From NCBI RefSeq assembly GCF_003581425.1, contig NZ_QXTG01000001.1:930001-994000 (forward strand): 64,000 bases of DNA, given 5' to 3'. Made by a program: the position numbers and the translations under genes. This document shows positions 16,491-25,172 of the stretch, piece after piece (within the stretch, counting starts at the first letter, position 1; the number at the start of each line of letters is the position of its first letter). A model generated the notes under the pieces. That model was not told the origin of the DNA and searched no databases. It worked only from the letters and a program-made list of their open reading frames with translations. The stretch comes from Amnibacterium setariae (lineage in GTDB: Bacteria > Actinomycetota > Actinomycetes > Actinomycetales > Microbacteriaceae).

Positions 16491-18824
16491 TCAGGATGCG
16501 GCGGAGACGTCCGTCCGGTCGACGCGGACGGTCGCCGAGCGGCCGTCCTCGGGGCCGACCTCGTGCACGGGGCCGGTGATCTCGAGCGTCGCGACGGTCT
16601 CCTCCTCGGCGCACGACGGGCCCGCCCAGAGGCGCACCTCGCCGGGCTCGACGATCCGCACGAACCGGCGGTCGCTGAAGGCGAGCAGGGCGGTCGGGAC
16701 GGAGAACGTCACGGTCGCCTCCTCGCCCGGCTCCAGGTCGACGCGGCGGAACGCGAGCAGCTGCGCGACCGGCCGCGTGACCGAGGCGACGACGTCGTTC
16801 GCGTAGAGCTGCACGACGTCGGTGCCCGCGCGGTCGCCGGTGTTCCGCACGCGCACGGTCGCCTCGATCGTGCCGCCGGCGGCGACCCGCCCCGCCACCT
16901 GCAGGTCCTCGTGCGCGAACGTCGTGTAGCCGAGGCCGAAGCCGAACGGCCGCACCGGGGTCGGGTCGACGCTCGTCACCTCGGAGGGGCCGCCGAGCAC
17001 CGGGTGCAGGTAGGAGTACGGCTGCGCGCCGGCGCTCCGCGGCAGCGAGATCGGCAGGCGGCCGGACGGCGCCGTCGTGCCGGACAGCACGCGGGCGATC
17101 GCGGTGCCGCCCTCCTCGCCGGGGAAGAACGCCTGCACGACCGCAGCCGGCCGGGCCGGGCCGTCGAGCGCCCACTCCATCGCGTAGGGGCGGCCGGTCA
17201 GGAGCACGAGCACCGTCGGGGTGCCGGTCGCGACGACCGCCTCGACGAGCTCGCGCTGCACGCCGGGCAGGTCGAGCGACTCCGCGTCGTTGCCCTCGCC
17301 GACCGTGCCGCGGCCGAACAGGCCCGCCTGGTCGCCGGCGACGACGATCGCGACCGCCGATTCCCGTGCGGCGGCGACGGCCTCCTCGAACCCGGAGCGG
17401 TCGTCGCCCTCGACCGCCGAGCCCGCGGCGAAGCGGAGCTCGGCACCCGGCAGCTCGGTGCGCAGCGACTCGAGCACGGAGGGGATCTCGAACCCGAGCG
17501 GGACGCCCGGGTGGTGCGCGAGCACGTGGTTCGCGAACGAGTAGCAGCCCATGAGCGCCTCGGACCGGTCCGCGTTCGGGCCGATCACCGCGATCCGGGA
17601 GCGCGCGTCGCCGGCCAGCGGCAGGGCGCCGTCGTTCGCGAGCAGCACGACGGACTCCTCCGCCAGCGCGAGCGCGGCGGCCCGGTGCGCGGGGGAGTCG
17701 AGGTCGACCGGCTCCGGCTCGGCGTCGAACGTCTCGTCGAGCAGGCCGAGCGACTCCTTCTGCGCGAGCACGCGCAGCACGGCGAGGTCCACCGCGTCCG
17801 TGCCGGCGAGCCCCGCCTCGATCCGCTCGGCGAGCGGCGCGAGGTACGCGTCGCCGGTCGGCAGCTCGACGTCGATGCCCGCCTCGAGCGCGAGCGCCGC
17901 GGCCTCGCCGCGGTCCGCCGCCACGCGGTGCATCACCGCGAGGAAGGCGACCGCGAAGTAGTCGGAGACGACCACGCCGTCGAAGCCCCACCGGTCGCGG
18001 AGCAGGTCCGTGAGCAGGGCGCGGGAGGCCGCGACGGGCTCGCCGTCGAGCTCCGTGTACGAGTTCATGACCGACCGCACGCCGCCGTCGCGGACCGCGG
18101 TCTCGAACGGCGGCAGGAACACGTCCTGCAGCTCGCGCCGCCCGATCGAGACCGGCGCGTGGTTCCGGCCCGCCCGGGAGGCGGAGTAGCCCACGAAGTG
18201 CTTGAGCGTCGCGTGCACGCCCGCCGACTGCAGCCCGCGCACGTAGGCCGTGCCGATCGTGCCGACGACGACCGGGTCCTCGGCGATGCACTCGTCGACC
18301 CGGCCCCAGCGGGGGTCGCGGATGACGTCGAGCACCGGGGCGAGGCCCTGGTGCACGCCGAGCGAGCGCATCGAGTCGCCGATCAGCGCCGCCATCCGCT
18401 CGACCAGCTCCGGGTCGAAGGAGGCGCCCCAGGCGAGCGGCGTCGGGAAGGTCGCGGCCTGCCACGCGGCGAGGCCGGTGAGGCACTCCTCGTGCACGAG
18501 CGCGGGGATCCCGAGCCGCGTCTCCGCCTTCAGCCGCCGCTGCTCGGTACGCAGCCAGCGCGCCCGCTCCAGCGGGTCGACGGGACGGGTGCCGTAGACG
18601 CGGGTGAGCTGGCCGAGCCCGTGCCGGGTCGCCTCCTCGTACGCCGGCGACGGCGCCATCTCGCCCTGCATCGGCGCGACGGCCTCGCCGCCCTGGTCGA
18701 CCCAGAAGCCGACCAGCTGGGCGAGCTTCTCGTCCAGCGTCATGCGGGAGAGCAGGTCCAGCACCCGCTCGGAGAAGGCGGACGCTTCCGCCGGTGCTGC
18801 TGCGCTGCCGGTCACGGTCGTCAT
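16491..18824 (-). CDS. Glycoside hydrolase family 3 beta-glucosidase/beta-xylosidase
   Basis: Retaining beta-glycosidase of 777 residues without signal peptide, so cytoplasmic. The N-terminal TIM barrel holds the nucleophile D288 in GVVVSDYFAV, with LAPVLDVIRDPRWGR, KHFVGYS and GRREL as the usual GH3 substrate-site motifs; the alpha/beta sandwich (from about 430) and a C-terminal fibronectin III-like domain follow. Beta-glucosidase and beta-xylosidase activities cannot be separated by eye; the neighbouring xylA-xylB and two xylanases make xylo-oligosaccharides a reasonable substrate. It is the last gene of the minus-strand operon that starts at 22004, and its ATG overlaps the permease stop (ATGA at 18824-18821). 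Confidence 0.94.
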   Translation of the reverse strand: MTTVTGSAAAPAEASAFSERVLDLLSRMTLDEKLAQLVGFWVDQGGEAVAPMQGEMAPSPAYEEATRHGLGQLTRVYGTRPVDPLERARWLRTEQRRLKAETRLGIPALVHEECLTGLAAWQAATFPTPLAWGASFDPELVERMAALIGDSMRSLGVHQGLAPVLDVIRDPRWGRVDECIAEDPVVVGTIGTAYVRGLQSAGVHATLKHFVGYSASRAGRNHAPVSIGRRELQDVFLPPFETAVRDGGVRSVMNSYTELDGEPVAASRALLTDLLRDRWGFDGVVVSDYFAVAFLAVMHRVAADRGEAAALALEAGIDVELPTGDAYLAPLAERIEAGLAGTDAVDLAVLRVLAQKESLGLLDETFDAEPEPVDLDSPAHRAAALALAEESVVLLANDGALPLAGDARSRIAVIGPNADRSEALMGCYSFANHVLAHHPGVPLGFEIPSVLESLRTELPGAELRFAAGSAVEGDDRSGFEEAVAAARESAVAIVVAGDQAGLFGRGTVGEGNDAESLDLPGVQRELVEAVVATGTPTVLVLLTGRPYAMEWALDGPARPAAVVQAFFPGEEGGTAIARVLSGTTAPSGRLPISLPRSAGAQPYSYLHPVLGGPSEVTSVDPTPVRPFGFGLGYTTFAHEDLQVAGRVAAGGTIEATVRVRNTGDRAGTDVVQLYANDVVASVTRPVAQLLAFRRVDLEPGEEATVTFSVPTALLAFSDRRFVRIVEPGEVRLWAGPSCAEEETVATLEITGPVHEVGPEDGRSATVRVDRTDVSAAS

Positions 18825-19702
18825 CCTTTCACCGCGCCTGTGAGGCCGCCGACGATGCGTCGCTGGAAGATCGAGAAGAAGATCAGCGCCGGGAGCATCG
18901 AGAGGGACGTGAACGCGAGCACCCGCGCGGTGTCCACGGAGTACTGCGACGAGAACTGCTGCACGCCGAGCGGCAGCGTGAACGTCGACGGGTTGTTCAG
19001 GATGAACAGCGGCAGCAGGTAGCCGTTCCAGCTGCCGATGAACGCGAGGATGCCGACCGTCACGACGCCGGGCAGCGACAGCGGGACGACCATGCGCCAG
19101 AAGAAGCCGAGCCGGCTGGCGCCGTCGATCTCCGCCGCCTCCTGGATCTCCACCGGGATGGCCCGGAGGAACGGCACCAGGATGATGATCGTGGTCGGCA
19201 GGCCGAACGCGATCTGCGGCAGGATCACGCCGGCGAGCGTGTTCGTCAGGCCGAGGTTCTTCACCACGATGTAGAGCGGCGTGATCGCGACCGTGACGGG
19301 GAACATCAGACCGGCCGCGAACAGCGCGTACATCGCGCCGCGCAGCCGGTACTCGTACCGCGCGATCGCGAAGCTCGCCATCAGGCCCAGCACCACCACG
19401 CCGAGCGTGGTGAGCAGGCCGACGATCAGCGAGTTGCCGACGAGCCGCCAGAACAGGCCGCCCGTGAGCACGTCGACGTAGTTCTTCGCCACCCACGGCG
19501 CCGGGAAGCCGGCGGGGGAGTCGGTGATCTGCGAGTTCGTGCGGAAGCCGCCGATGACGATGTACGCGACCGGCGCGAGCATGAGCACGATCACGACCGC
19601 CGCGACCACGTAGACGACGCCGTTGGAGGCGGCGCTGTGCCCGGTCGGCCGGGATCGTCGGGGGCGCCGGAGCGCGTTCGAGGGGAGGGCTTCGACGGCC
19701 AT
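18821..19702 (-). CDS. Sugar ABC transporter permease (MalG-like)
   Basis: CUT1 permease of 293 residues with six membrane segments and the EAA loop QEAAEIDGASRLGFFWRMVV. An Arg/Ser-rich N-terminal tail of about 25 residues precedes the first helix. ATG 19702 shares one base with the stop of the upstream permease (TGATG), and its own stop overlaps the GH3 start, so the four genes form a tightly coupled operon. Cargo is probably a beta-linked oligosaccharide cleaved by the GH3 enzyme. Confidence 0.93.
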   Translation of the reverse strand: MAVEALPSNALRRPRRSRPTGHSAASNGVVYVVAAVVIVLMLAPVAYIVIGGFRTNSQITDSPAGFPAPWVAKNYVDVLTGGLFWRLVGNSLIVGLLTTLGVVVLGLMASFAIARYEYRLRGAMYALFAAGLMFPVTVAITPLYIVVKNLGLTNTLAGVILPQIAFGLPTTIIILVPFLRAIPVEIQEAAEIDGASRLGFFWRMVVPLSLPGVVTVGILAFIGSWNGYLLPLFILNNPSTFTLPLGVQQFSSQYSVDTARVLAFTSLSMLPALIFFSIFQRRIVGGLTGAVKG

Positions 19703-20709
19703 CAGCGGCCCTTTCCGGTCAGCGCGCCCTCCGTGTCCCGGCGCAGCACGAAGCGCTGGTACACGAGGGCGACGATCAGGGAGATGACGAACAGGACGAC
19801 CGCGACGGCGTTGCCGTACCCGTAGCTGCCGGCGTTGCGGCCGTTGACGACCAGGTAGGTCGCCATGGTCGAGGTGCCGGCGGTGGAGGCGACGTACTGG
19901 CCCCAGATGATGTAGACGAGGTCGAACAGCTGGAGCGCGCCGATCACGGACAGGAACGCCCAGATGCGCAGCGTCGGGCCGAGCAGCGGCAGCGTGATGC
20001 GGCGCTGGATCTGCCAGAACGTCGCGCCGTCGATCGAGGCGGCCTCGGTCAGCTCCTCCGGGATGCCCTGCAGGCCGGCGAGGAAGAGGATCACGGCGAA
20101 GCCGACGTACTTCCAGGTGATGATCCCCATCAGCGTCCAGATGGCGACATCGGGGTTCGCGAGCCAGTCGACCTTCAGCGCGCCGAGCCCGACGGCCTGC
20201 AGCGCGCTGTTCAGCGCGCCGGAGGTCTGCAGGATCAGCGACCAGCCGGTGCCGACGACGACCTCGGAGATCACGTAGGGGATGAAGATCAGGACCCGGA
20301 TGAGGGTCTGCCCGCGCATCTTCCGGTTGAGCAGGAGCGCGAGCAGGACCGCGATCGGGCCCTGGAGGACGAGCGACAGCACGACGATCACGGTGTTGTG
20401 GCCGAGCGCCGCGAGGAACGTGGGGTCCTGGACGATCGTGACGTAGTTCTGCAGGCCGACGAACTGCGTCGGCACGCCGTAGCCGGCCCAGCGGTAGAAG
20501 CCGTAGTAGGCGGCCGCCAGGACCGGGAAGATCACGAAGAGGAGGAAGACGGCGAGGGCCGGGCCCGTCAGCACCGCGATCTCGAGCCGGCTGCGCCACG
20601 AACCCGTGGAGCGGCGGCGCGCCACGGGGAGCGGCGAGGTGACGCCGCCCCCCGTGGTCGAGCGCGGTCCGGACGAGCGACCCGTGGGGAGCTGCTCGCG
20701 GACGGTCAT
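19702..20709 (-). CDS. Sugar ABC transporter permease (MalF-like)
   Basis: CUT1 permease of 335 residues. The first 45 residues are hydrophilic and Arg/Ser/Thr-rich; six membrane segments follow with the EAA loop TEAASIDGATFWQIQRRITL. The ATG at 20709 lies 11 bases after the binding-protein stop. It is the partner of the permease at 18821-19702; no ATPase is encoded nearby. Confidence 0.93.
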   Translation of the reverse strand: MTVREQLPTGRSSGPRSTTGGGVTSPLPVARRRSTGSWRSRLEIAVLTGPALAVFLLFVIFPVLAAAYYGFYRWAGYGVPTQFVGLQNYVTIVQDPTFLAALGHNTVIVVLSLVLQGPIAVLLALLLNRKMRGQTLIRVLIFIPYVISEVVVGTGWSLILQTSGALNSALQAVGLGALKVDWLANPDVAIWTLMGIITWKYVGFAVILFLAGLQGIPEELTEAASIDGATFWQIQRRITLPLLGPTLRIWAFLSVIGALQLFDLVYIIWGQYVASTAGTSTMATYLVVNGRNAGSYGYGNAVAVVLFVISLIVALVYQRFVLRRDTEGALTGKGR

Positions 20710-20720
20710 GATCGGTGCGC

Positions 20721-22004
20721 TCAGCCCTTCTTGGCCGCGTCGTTCGTCGCGCTGACGATGCCGGCGGCGTCGCTCTTGCCCGCGAGCAGGTTGACCACGC
20801 CGACGTTCAGCGCGTTGCCCACGTTCTGGCCGTAGACGGTGTCGAGCCACTGCGAGACGAACGGGGCCTTGTTGTAGGTCGCCACGACGTCCTGCAGGTA
20901 GGGCTCCGTGACGGCCTTCTGGGCCTCGGTGTTGACGGGCGGCGAGTTGTAGGCCTTGTAGTACGCCGTCTGCTGCTCGGTCGTCGCGATGTAGTTCAGG
21001 AAGTCGACGCAGGAGTCGGGGGCGTTCTGCGAGCAGGAGTACCCGTCGACGCCGCCGAGGATCGAGCCCGGCTTGCCGTTGCCGCCGGAGATCTCCGGGA
21101 ACGGGAACCAGCCGAGGTCGGGCAGCGGCTTCTCGTCCTTCGTGAGGGACGCGATCACGCCCGGGTCCCACGCGCCCATGAGCTCCATCGCGGCCTTGTG
21201 GTTCGCGACGAGGCCGGCCGAGCTGCCGGCGCCCTGCTGGGCGGCGGTGGTGAGGAAGCCCTGGTTGAACGGCTTCGTGTCGTTGAACCGCTGCAGGTCC
21301 TGACCGGCCTTCAGCCAGCACGGGTCGTCGAACGACTTCGACTTCGCGGCCTTCTCGAGCGCGGCGGGCGCGCACTCGCGCAGCGCGAAGTTGTAGTACC
21401 AGTGCGCGGCGGGCCACGCGTCCTTCGCGCCGAGCGCGACGGGCGCGATGTCCTTGGCCTTCAGCTTCGCGATGTCCGCGTTCAGCTCGTCGAGCGTCGT
21501 GGGCGTGCCGTCGATGCCGGCCTCCTTGAAGAGGTCCTTCGAGTACCAGATGCCGGAGGGCAGCACCGAGAGCGGCATCGCGTAGACCTTGCCGTCGAGC
21601 GACTCGGCGCCGAGCGACGCGGCCGGGACGACCTTCTTCGTCGCGGCGGTGATGCCGCCGGTGATGTCCTTGACCTGGCCGGCCTCGACCATGGCCTGCA
21701 GCTTGCCGCCGCCGCGCTGGAGGAAGATGTCGGGCGCGTCGCCCGAGTTCATCGCGGTCTGGAGCTTGCCGTCGAAGTCCTCGTTCTGGACCGTCTGGAC
21801 GTCGATGGTGACGCCCTTGTGCGTCTTCTCGAAGCTCTTGGCCGCGTCCTTCCAGAACTGGAGGCCGGGGCCGGTGGTGGAGTTCTGCCAGAGCGTCAGC
21901 GTCTGCGGGCCGTCGGAGGAACCGCCGGATCCGCTGCAGCCCGTGAGCGCGGCTGCGCTCGCGAGCAGGACGGCAGAGGCGGCGATGAGGCGTGAGGGTC
22001 TCAC
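20721..22004 (-). CDS. Sugar ABC transporter substrate-binding lipoprotein
   Basis: Solute-binding lipoprotein of 427 residues, first gene of the beta-glycoside operon. A Sec-type signal (RPSRLIAASAVLLASAAA) ends in the lipobox LTGC with C23, followed by a Gly/Ser linker; unlike the binding proteins at 2447 and 33363 it lacks a twin-arginine motif. GTG 22004 is chosen because the signal peptide then begins normally and AGGTG lies six bases upstream; the frame extends to an ATG at 22079, which would add a hydrophilic stretch crossing the operator. Features such as WKDAAKSFEKTHKGVTIDVQ and QRGGGKLQAMVEAGQ match family 1 binding proteins. Confidence 0.92.
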   Translation of the reverse strand: MRPSRLIAASAVLLASAAALTGCSGSGGSSDGPQTLTLWQNSTTGPGLQFWKDAAKSFEKTHKGVTIDVQTVQNEDFDGKLQTAMNSGDAPDIFLQRGGGKLQAMVEAGQVKDITGGITAATKKVVPAASLGAESLDGKVYAMPLSVLPSGIWYSKDLFKEAGIDGTPTTLDELNADIAKLKAKDIAPVALGAKDAWPAAHWYYNFALRECAPAALEKAAKSKSFDDPCWLKAGQDLQRFNDTKPFNQGFLTTAAQQGAGSSAGLVANHKAAMELMGAWDPGVIASLTKDEKPLPDLGWFPFPEISGGNGKPGSILGGVDGYSCSQNAPDSCVDFLNYIATTEQQTAYYKAYNSPPVNTEAQKAVTEPYLQDVVATYNKAPFVSQWLDTVYGQNVGNALNVGVVNLLAGKSDAAGIVSATNDAAKKG

Positions 22005-22086
22005 TGGTGCACCTGTCTTCTCTTCGTTGAGGGATGCCGAGGGGATCGCGGCGCCATGAGGTTGCGCGACCGGTCGCATTCAGTCA

Positions 22087-22104
22087 AACGTTTTCGAAAA
22101 CGTT
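22087..22104. promoter_or_regulatory. Perfect 18-bp LacI-type operator in the divergent promoter region
   Basis: AACGTTTTCGAAAACGTT is a perfect palindrome between the binding-protein gene (minus) and the LacI gene (plus). It covers the expected -35 of the LacI promoter (a TACCAT -10 lies at 22115-22120) and abuts a TTGACT -35 candidate (22087-22082) reading toward the operon. One repressor dimer could thus control both directions. Confidence 0.85.
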
Positions 22105-22126
22105 CTTCGCTCGTTACCATCGCCTC

Positions 22127-23134
22127 GTGCAGCACAGGGCGACGATCGGCGACGTGGCCGCGGCGGCCGGCGTCTCGGTGGCGACCGTGTCGAAGGCGAT
22201 CAACGGCCGGTACGGCGTCGGCAGCGACACGGCGGCCCGCGTGCTCGCCGTCGCGAACGAGCTCGGCTACGCCTCGAGCCTCGGCGCGAGCAGCATGCGG
22301 TCGTCCCGCACCGGCGTCGTCGGCGTCTTCATCGCGGCGTTCGAGCCGTTCTCGACCGAGGTCATGAAGGGGATCGGCGTCGCCCTCGGGGGCAGCGGCA
22401 GCGACCTGCTCGCCTACAGCAGCCTGACCGGCAACGAGCACGACGGCTGGGAGCGCCGCTCGCTGTCGCGGCTCTCCGGCACCCTCGACGGCGCGATCCT
22501 CGTGGCGCCGACGGTCGTCGACCTGCCGGGCGCCATCCCGCTCGTCGCGATCGACCCGCACACCGGCCCGGCCGGTCTGCCGACCGTCGACTCGGACGGG
22601 TTCGCCGGCGCCCGCCTCGCCGTGTCCCACCTCGTGGAGCTCGGCCACCGGCGGATCGGGTTCGTCGCGGGCCGCCCCGACCTCCGCTCCGCGCTGCTGC
22701 GCGAGGCGGGCTACCGCCGGGCGCTCGAGGACGCGGGCATCCCCTTCGACGCCTCCCTCGTGCGGCAGGGCAACTACGAGCAGAAGACGAGCCGCGAGGC
22801 CGCGACCGCGCTGCTCGACCTGCCGGAGCGGCCGACCGCGGTGTTCGCCGCGAACGACCTCTCCGCCATCGCGACCGTGCAGGTCGCGCAGACGCGCGGG
22901 CTGGTCGTGCCTCGCGACCTGTCGGTCGTCGGCTTCGACGACGTACCCGAGGCGGCGCGGGCCGATCCGCCGCTGACGACCGTGCGGCAGTCCATGCAGC
23001 AGCTCGGGAACGAGGCCGTGGCGATGCTGCTCGCGCTCATCGCGGGCCAGGAGCTGCGGCGCCCGCACGTCACCCTCGCGACGCGGCTGGTCGAGCGCCG
23101 CACGACCGCGCCGCCCTCTGCGCCCCCGAGCTGA
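22127..23134 (+). CDS. LacI-family transcriptional regulator of the beta-glycoside operon
   Basis: Repressor of 335 residues starting at GTG 22127. The HTH IGDVAAAAGVSVATVSKAIN begins only a few residues after the start, then hinge and effector domain (TGVVGVFIAAFEPFS, HLVELGHRRIGFVAG, TAVFAANDLSAIATV, LSVVGFDDVPEAARA). A TACCAT -10 ends six bases before the GTG and no Shine-Dalgarno is visible, so the mRNA is probably leaderless. The adjacent perfect palindrome strongly suggests autoregulation and control of the divergent operon. The ligand is probably a breakdown product of the imported beta-glycoside. Confidence 0.93.
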   Translation: MQHRATIGDVAAAAGVSVATVSKAINGRYGVGSDTAARVLAVANELGYASSLGASSMRSSRTGVVGVFIAAFEPFSTEVMKGIGVALGGSGSDLLAYSSLTGNEHDGWERRSLSRLSGTLDGAILVAPTVVDLPGAIPLVAIDPHTGPAGLPTVDSDGFAGARLAVSHLVELGHRRIGFVAGRPDLRSALLREAGYRRALEDAGIPFDASLVRQGNYEQKTSREAATALLDLPERPTAVFAANDLSAIATVQVAQTRGLVVPRDLSVVGFDDVPEAARADPPLTTVRQSMQQLGNEAVAMLLALIAGQELRRPHVTLATRLVERRTTAPPSAPPS

Positions 23135-23186
23135 TCCGCGCCCGAGCTGAGCCGCGCCCGCGCCGAGCCGTGCCCGCACCCCGCGA

Positions 23187-23205
23187 ATGTTGTGGTTCGC
23201 ACCAT
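23187..23205 (+). promoter_or_regulatory. Candidate operator/-10 region related to the xylA site
   Basis: ATGTTGTGGTTCGCACCAT matches the minus-strand xylA site ATGTTGTGACCTGCAACAT at 14 of 19 positions, and AATGTT (23186-23191) is a possible -10. It lies about 90 bases before the next gene. Confidence 0.5.
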
Positions 23206-23277
23206 ATCCGCGTGGTTGGATGGGGCGGTCCGCCGATCGAAGCCGGATCGGCCAGTCGGAGTGCGAAGGAGCGCCCT

Positions 23278-24036
23278 ATGCCTCGAGGTCCCGTGTCCGT
23301 CCAGCTGTACTCGGTCAGGGACCGGCTCTCCGAGGACCTCGAGGGCACGCTCCAGCGCCTCGCCGACCTCGGCTTCACGAGCGTCGAGCCCTACGGCGCG
23401 TTCGTCGTCGGGTCCGACGCGTACGTCGCCGCGCTGGCCAACACCGGCCTCTCGGCGCCCTCCGCCCACGCGGGCGTGCTCACCCTCGACGACCCGTCGC
23501 CGGCGTTCGAGGCGGCGCGCGCCATCGGCGTGCGCACCCTGATCGACCCGGCGCACCGCACGGACGACTGGGAGTCCATCGACGGCGTCGCGCGGATCGC
23601 GGAGCGCATCAACCGGGCCGCCGAGCAGGCGCGCGAGTACGGCCTGACCTTCGGCTACCACAACCACTGGTGGGAGCTCGAGGCCCGCCCGAACGGCACC
23701 CCCGCGCTCGAGCTGCTCGCCGAGCGCCTCGACGACTCGGTCGTGCTCGAGGTCGACACGTACTGGGTCGAGGTCGGCGGCGTGAGCGCGCCGGACCTCC
23801 TCGCGCGCCTCGGCGACCGCGTGCAGCTGATCCACGTCAAGGACGGCGACAAGAGCCGCGACGTCAAGGCGCAGCAGCCGGCCGGCGAGGGCGCGATGGA
23901 CATCCCCGCGGTGCTCGCCGCCGCGCCGCAGGCCGTGCGCGTGCTCGAGTTCGACGACTACGCGGGCGACACGGTCGACGGCCTCGCCGCCTCCCTCGCC
24001 TACGTCAACACGGTGGACGCGGGGTCGGGCGAGTGA
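23278..24036 (+). CDS. Sugar phosphate isomerase/epimerase family protein (TIM barrel)
   Basis: Xylose-isomerase-like TIM-barrel protein of 252 residues (AP-endonuclease-2 superfamily). Metal-binding elements can be seen in order: VEPYGAF, HAGVLTL, GYHNHWWELE, LEVDTYWVEVGG and HVKDGD. Members isomerise or epimerise free or 3-keto sugars or inositols, and some cleave 3-keto-glycosides. GAAGGAG at 23265-23271 fixes the ATG. It overlaps the following Gfo/Idh gene by four bases (GTGA), and a third gene overlaps in turn, so the three form one operon. The substrate is not known; the pairing with two NAD-dependent dehydrogenases suggests oxidation and rearrangement of a carbohydrate. Confidence 0.88.
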   Translation: MPRGPVSVQLYSVRDRLSEDLEGTLQRLADLGFTSVEPYGAFVVGSDAYVAALANTGLSAPSAHAGVLTLDDPSPAFEAARAIGVRTLIDPAHRTDDWESIDGVARIAERINRAAEQAREYGLTFGYHNHWWELEARPNGTPALELLAERLDDSVVLEVDTYWVEVGGVSAPDLLARLGDRVQLIHVKDGDKSRDVKAQQPAGEGAMDIPAVLAAAPQAVRVLEFDDYAGDTVDGLAASLAYVNTVDAGSGE

Positions 24037-25172
24037 GCACGACGAGCGGGACGGTCGGGGTGGGCGTCATCGGCGCCGGCGTCATCAGCGCGCAGTACCT
24101 CGGCAACCTGACCACGTTCCCGGACCTCGAGGTCCGCTTCGTGGCCGACATCGACCTGGAGCGCGCGAAGGCGCGGGCCGACGAGTTCGGCGTGCCCGCC
24201 TCCGGCACGGTCGAGCAGCTGCTCGCCGACGACGGCATCGACATCGTCGTCAACCTGACGCTGCCCTCCGTGCACGCCGAGGTGGACCTGGCGATCCTCG
24301 CCGCCGGGAAGCACGTGTGGAGCGAGAAGCCGATCGCGACGAACGCGGAGGACGCCCGGCGCGTGCTCGCCGCCGCCGAGGAGGCGGGCCTCCGCGTCGC
24401 GGTCGCGCCCGACACCCTGCTCGGGGCCGGCCTGCAGACCGCGTTCCGCGCGATCGCGGACGGCCGCATCGGCGACCCGCAGACCGCGACCACGATGGTG
24501 CTGAACCCGGGGCCGGACCGCTGGCACCCGGCGCCCGAGTTCCTGTTCCAGGCCGGCGGCGGCCCGCTGCTCGACCTCGGCCCGTACTACCTGTCGACGC
24601 TCGTCACTGTGTTCGGCTCGGTCGTGCGCGTGTCCGCCATCGGCTCGATCGCCCGCCCCGAGCGGGTCGTCGAGTCCGGGCCGCGCGCCGGTACGACGTT
24701 CGAGGTGACCGTGCCCACGCACTCGGCGCTGCTGCTCGAGTTCGAAGGCGGCGCCTCCGCGCAGGCGACGTTCTCCTTCCAGTCCGCGATCCCGCGCCCG
24801 GGCTTCTTCGAGATCACCGGGACGACCGGCGCGATCGTGCTGCCCGACCCGAACATGTTCGAGGGCGACAGCGAGCTGTGGACGCTCGCGTCGTGGAAGG
24901 GCGTCACCGGCCACGACCGGCCGACGCCCGAGCGCATCCCCGCCGAGGGCGCCACGCAGTCGCGCGGCCTCGGCGTGCTCGAGCTCGCCCGCGCGATCCG
25001 GGCCGGCGTGCCCGAGCGCGCGTCCGGCGCGCTCGCCGCGCACGTGCTCGACGTGATGCTCGCAGCGGCGGAGGCGTCCGAGACGCACCGCGCGGTCGAG
25101 GTCGCGAGCCGGGTCGCGGCGCCCGCGCCGCTGCCGGCCGACTGGAACCCCACCGAGAGGACCCTCGCATGA
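24033..25172 (+). CDS. Gfo/Idh/MocA-family oxidoreductase
   Basis: NAD(P)-dependent sugar or polyol dehydrogenase of 379 residues. The Rossmann fold starts GVIGAGVISAQYLGN; the catalytic-domain motif SEKPIATNAEDARR includes the conserved EKP Lys, and the GPLLDLGPYYLSTL segment carries the Asp/Tyr region of the active site. GTG 24033 overlaps the stop of the isomerase gene. It is clearly related to the next gene (both have VISAQY and the GGPLLD-GPYYL block), suggesting a tandem duplication with divergence or a heteromer. Confidence 0.92.
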   Translation: MSTTSGTVGVGVIGAGVISAQYLGNLTTFPDLEVRFVADIDLERAKARADEFGVPASGTVEQLLADDGIDIVVNLTLPSVHAEVDLAILAAGKHVWSEKPIATNAEDARRVLAAAEEAGLRVAVAPDTLLGAGLQTAFRAIADGRIGDPQTATTMVLNPGPDRWHPAPEFLFQAGGGPLLDLGPYYLSTLVTVFGSVVRVSAIGSIARPERVVESGPRAGTTFEVTVPTHSALLLEFEGGASAQATFSFQSAIPRPGFFEITGTTGAIVLPDPNMFEGDSELWTLASWKGVTGHDRPTPERIPAEGATQSRGLGVLELARAIRAGVPERASGALAAHVLDVMLAAAEASETHRAVEVASRVAAPAPLPADWNPTERTLA

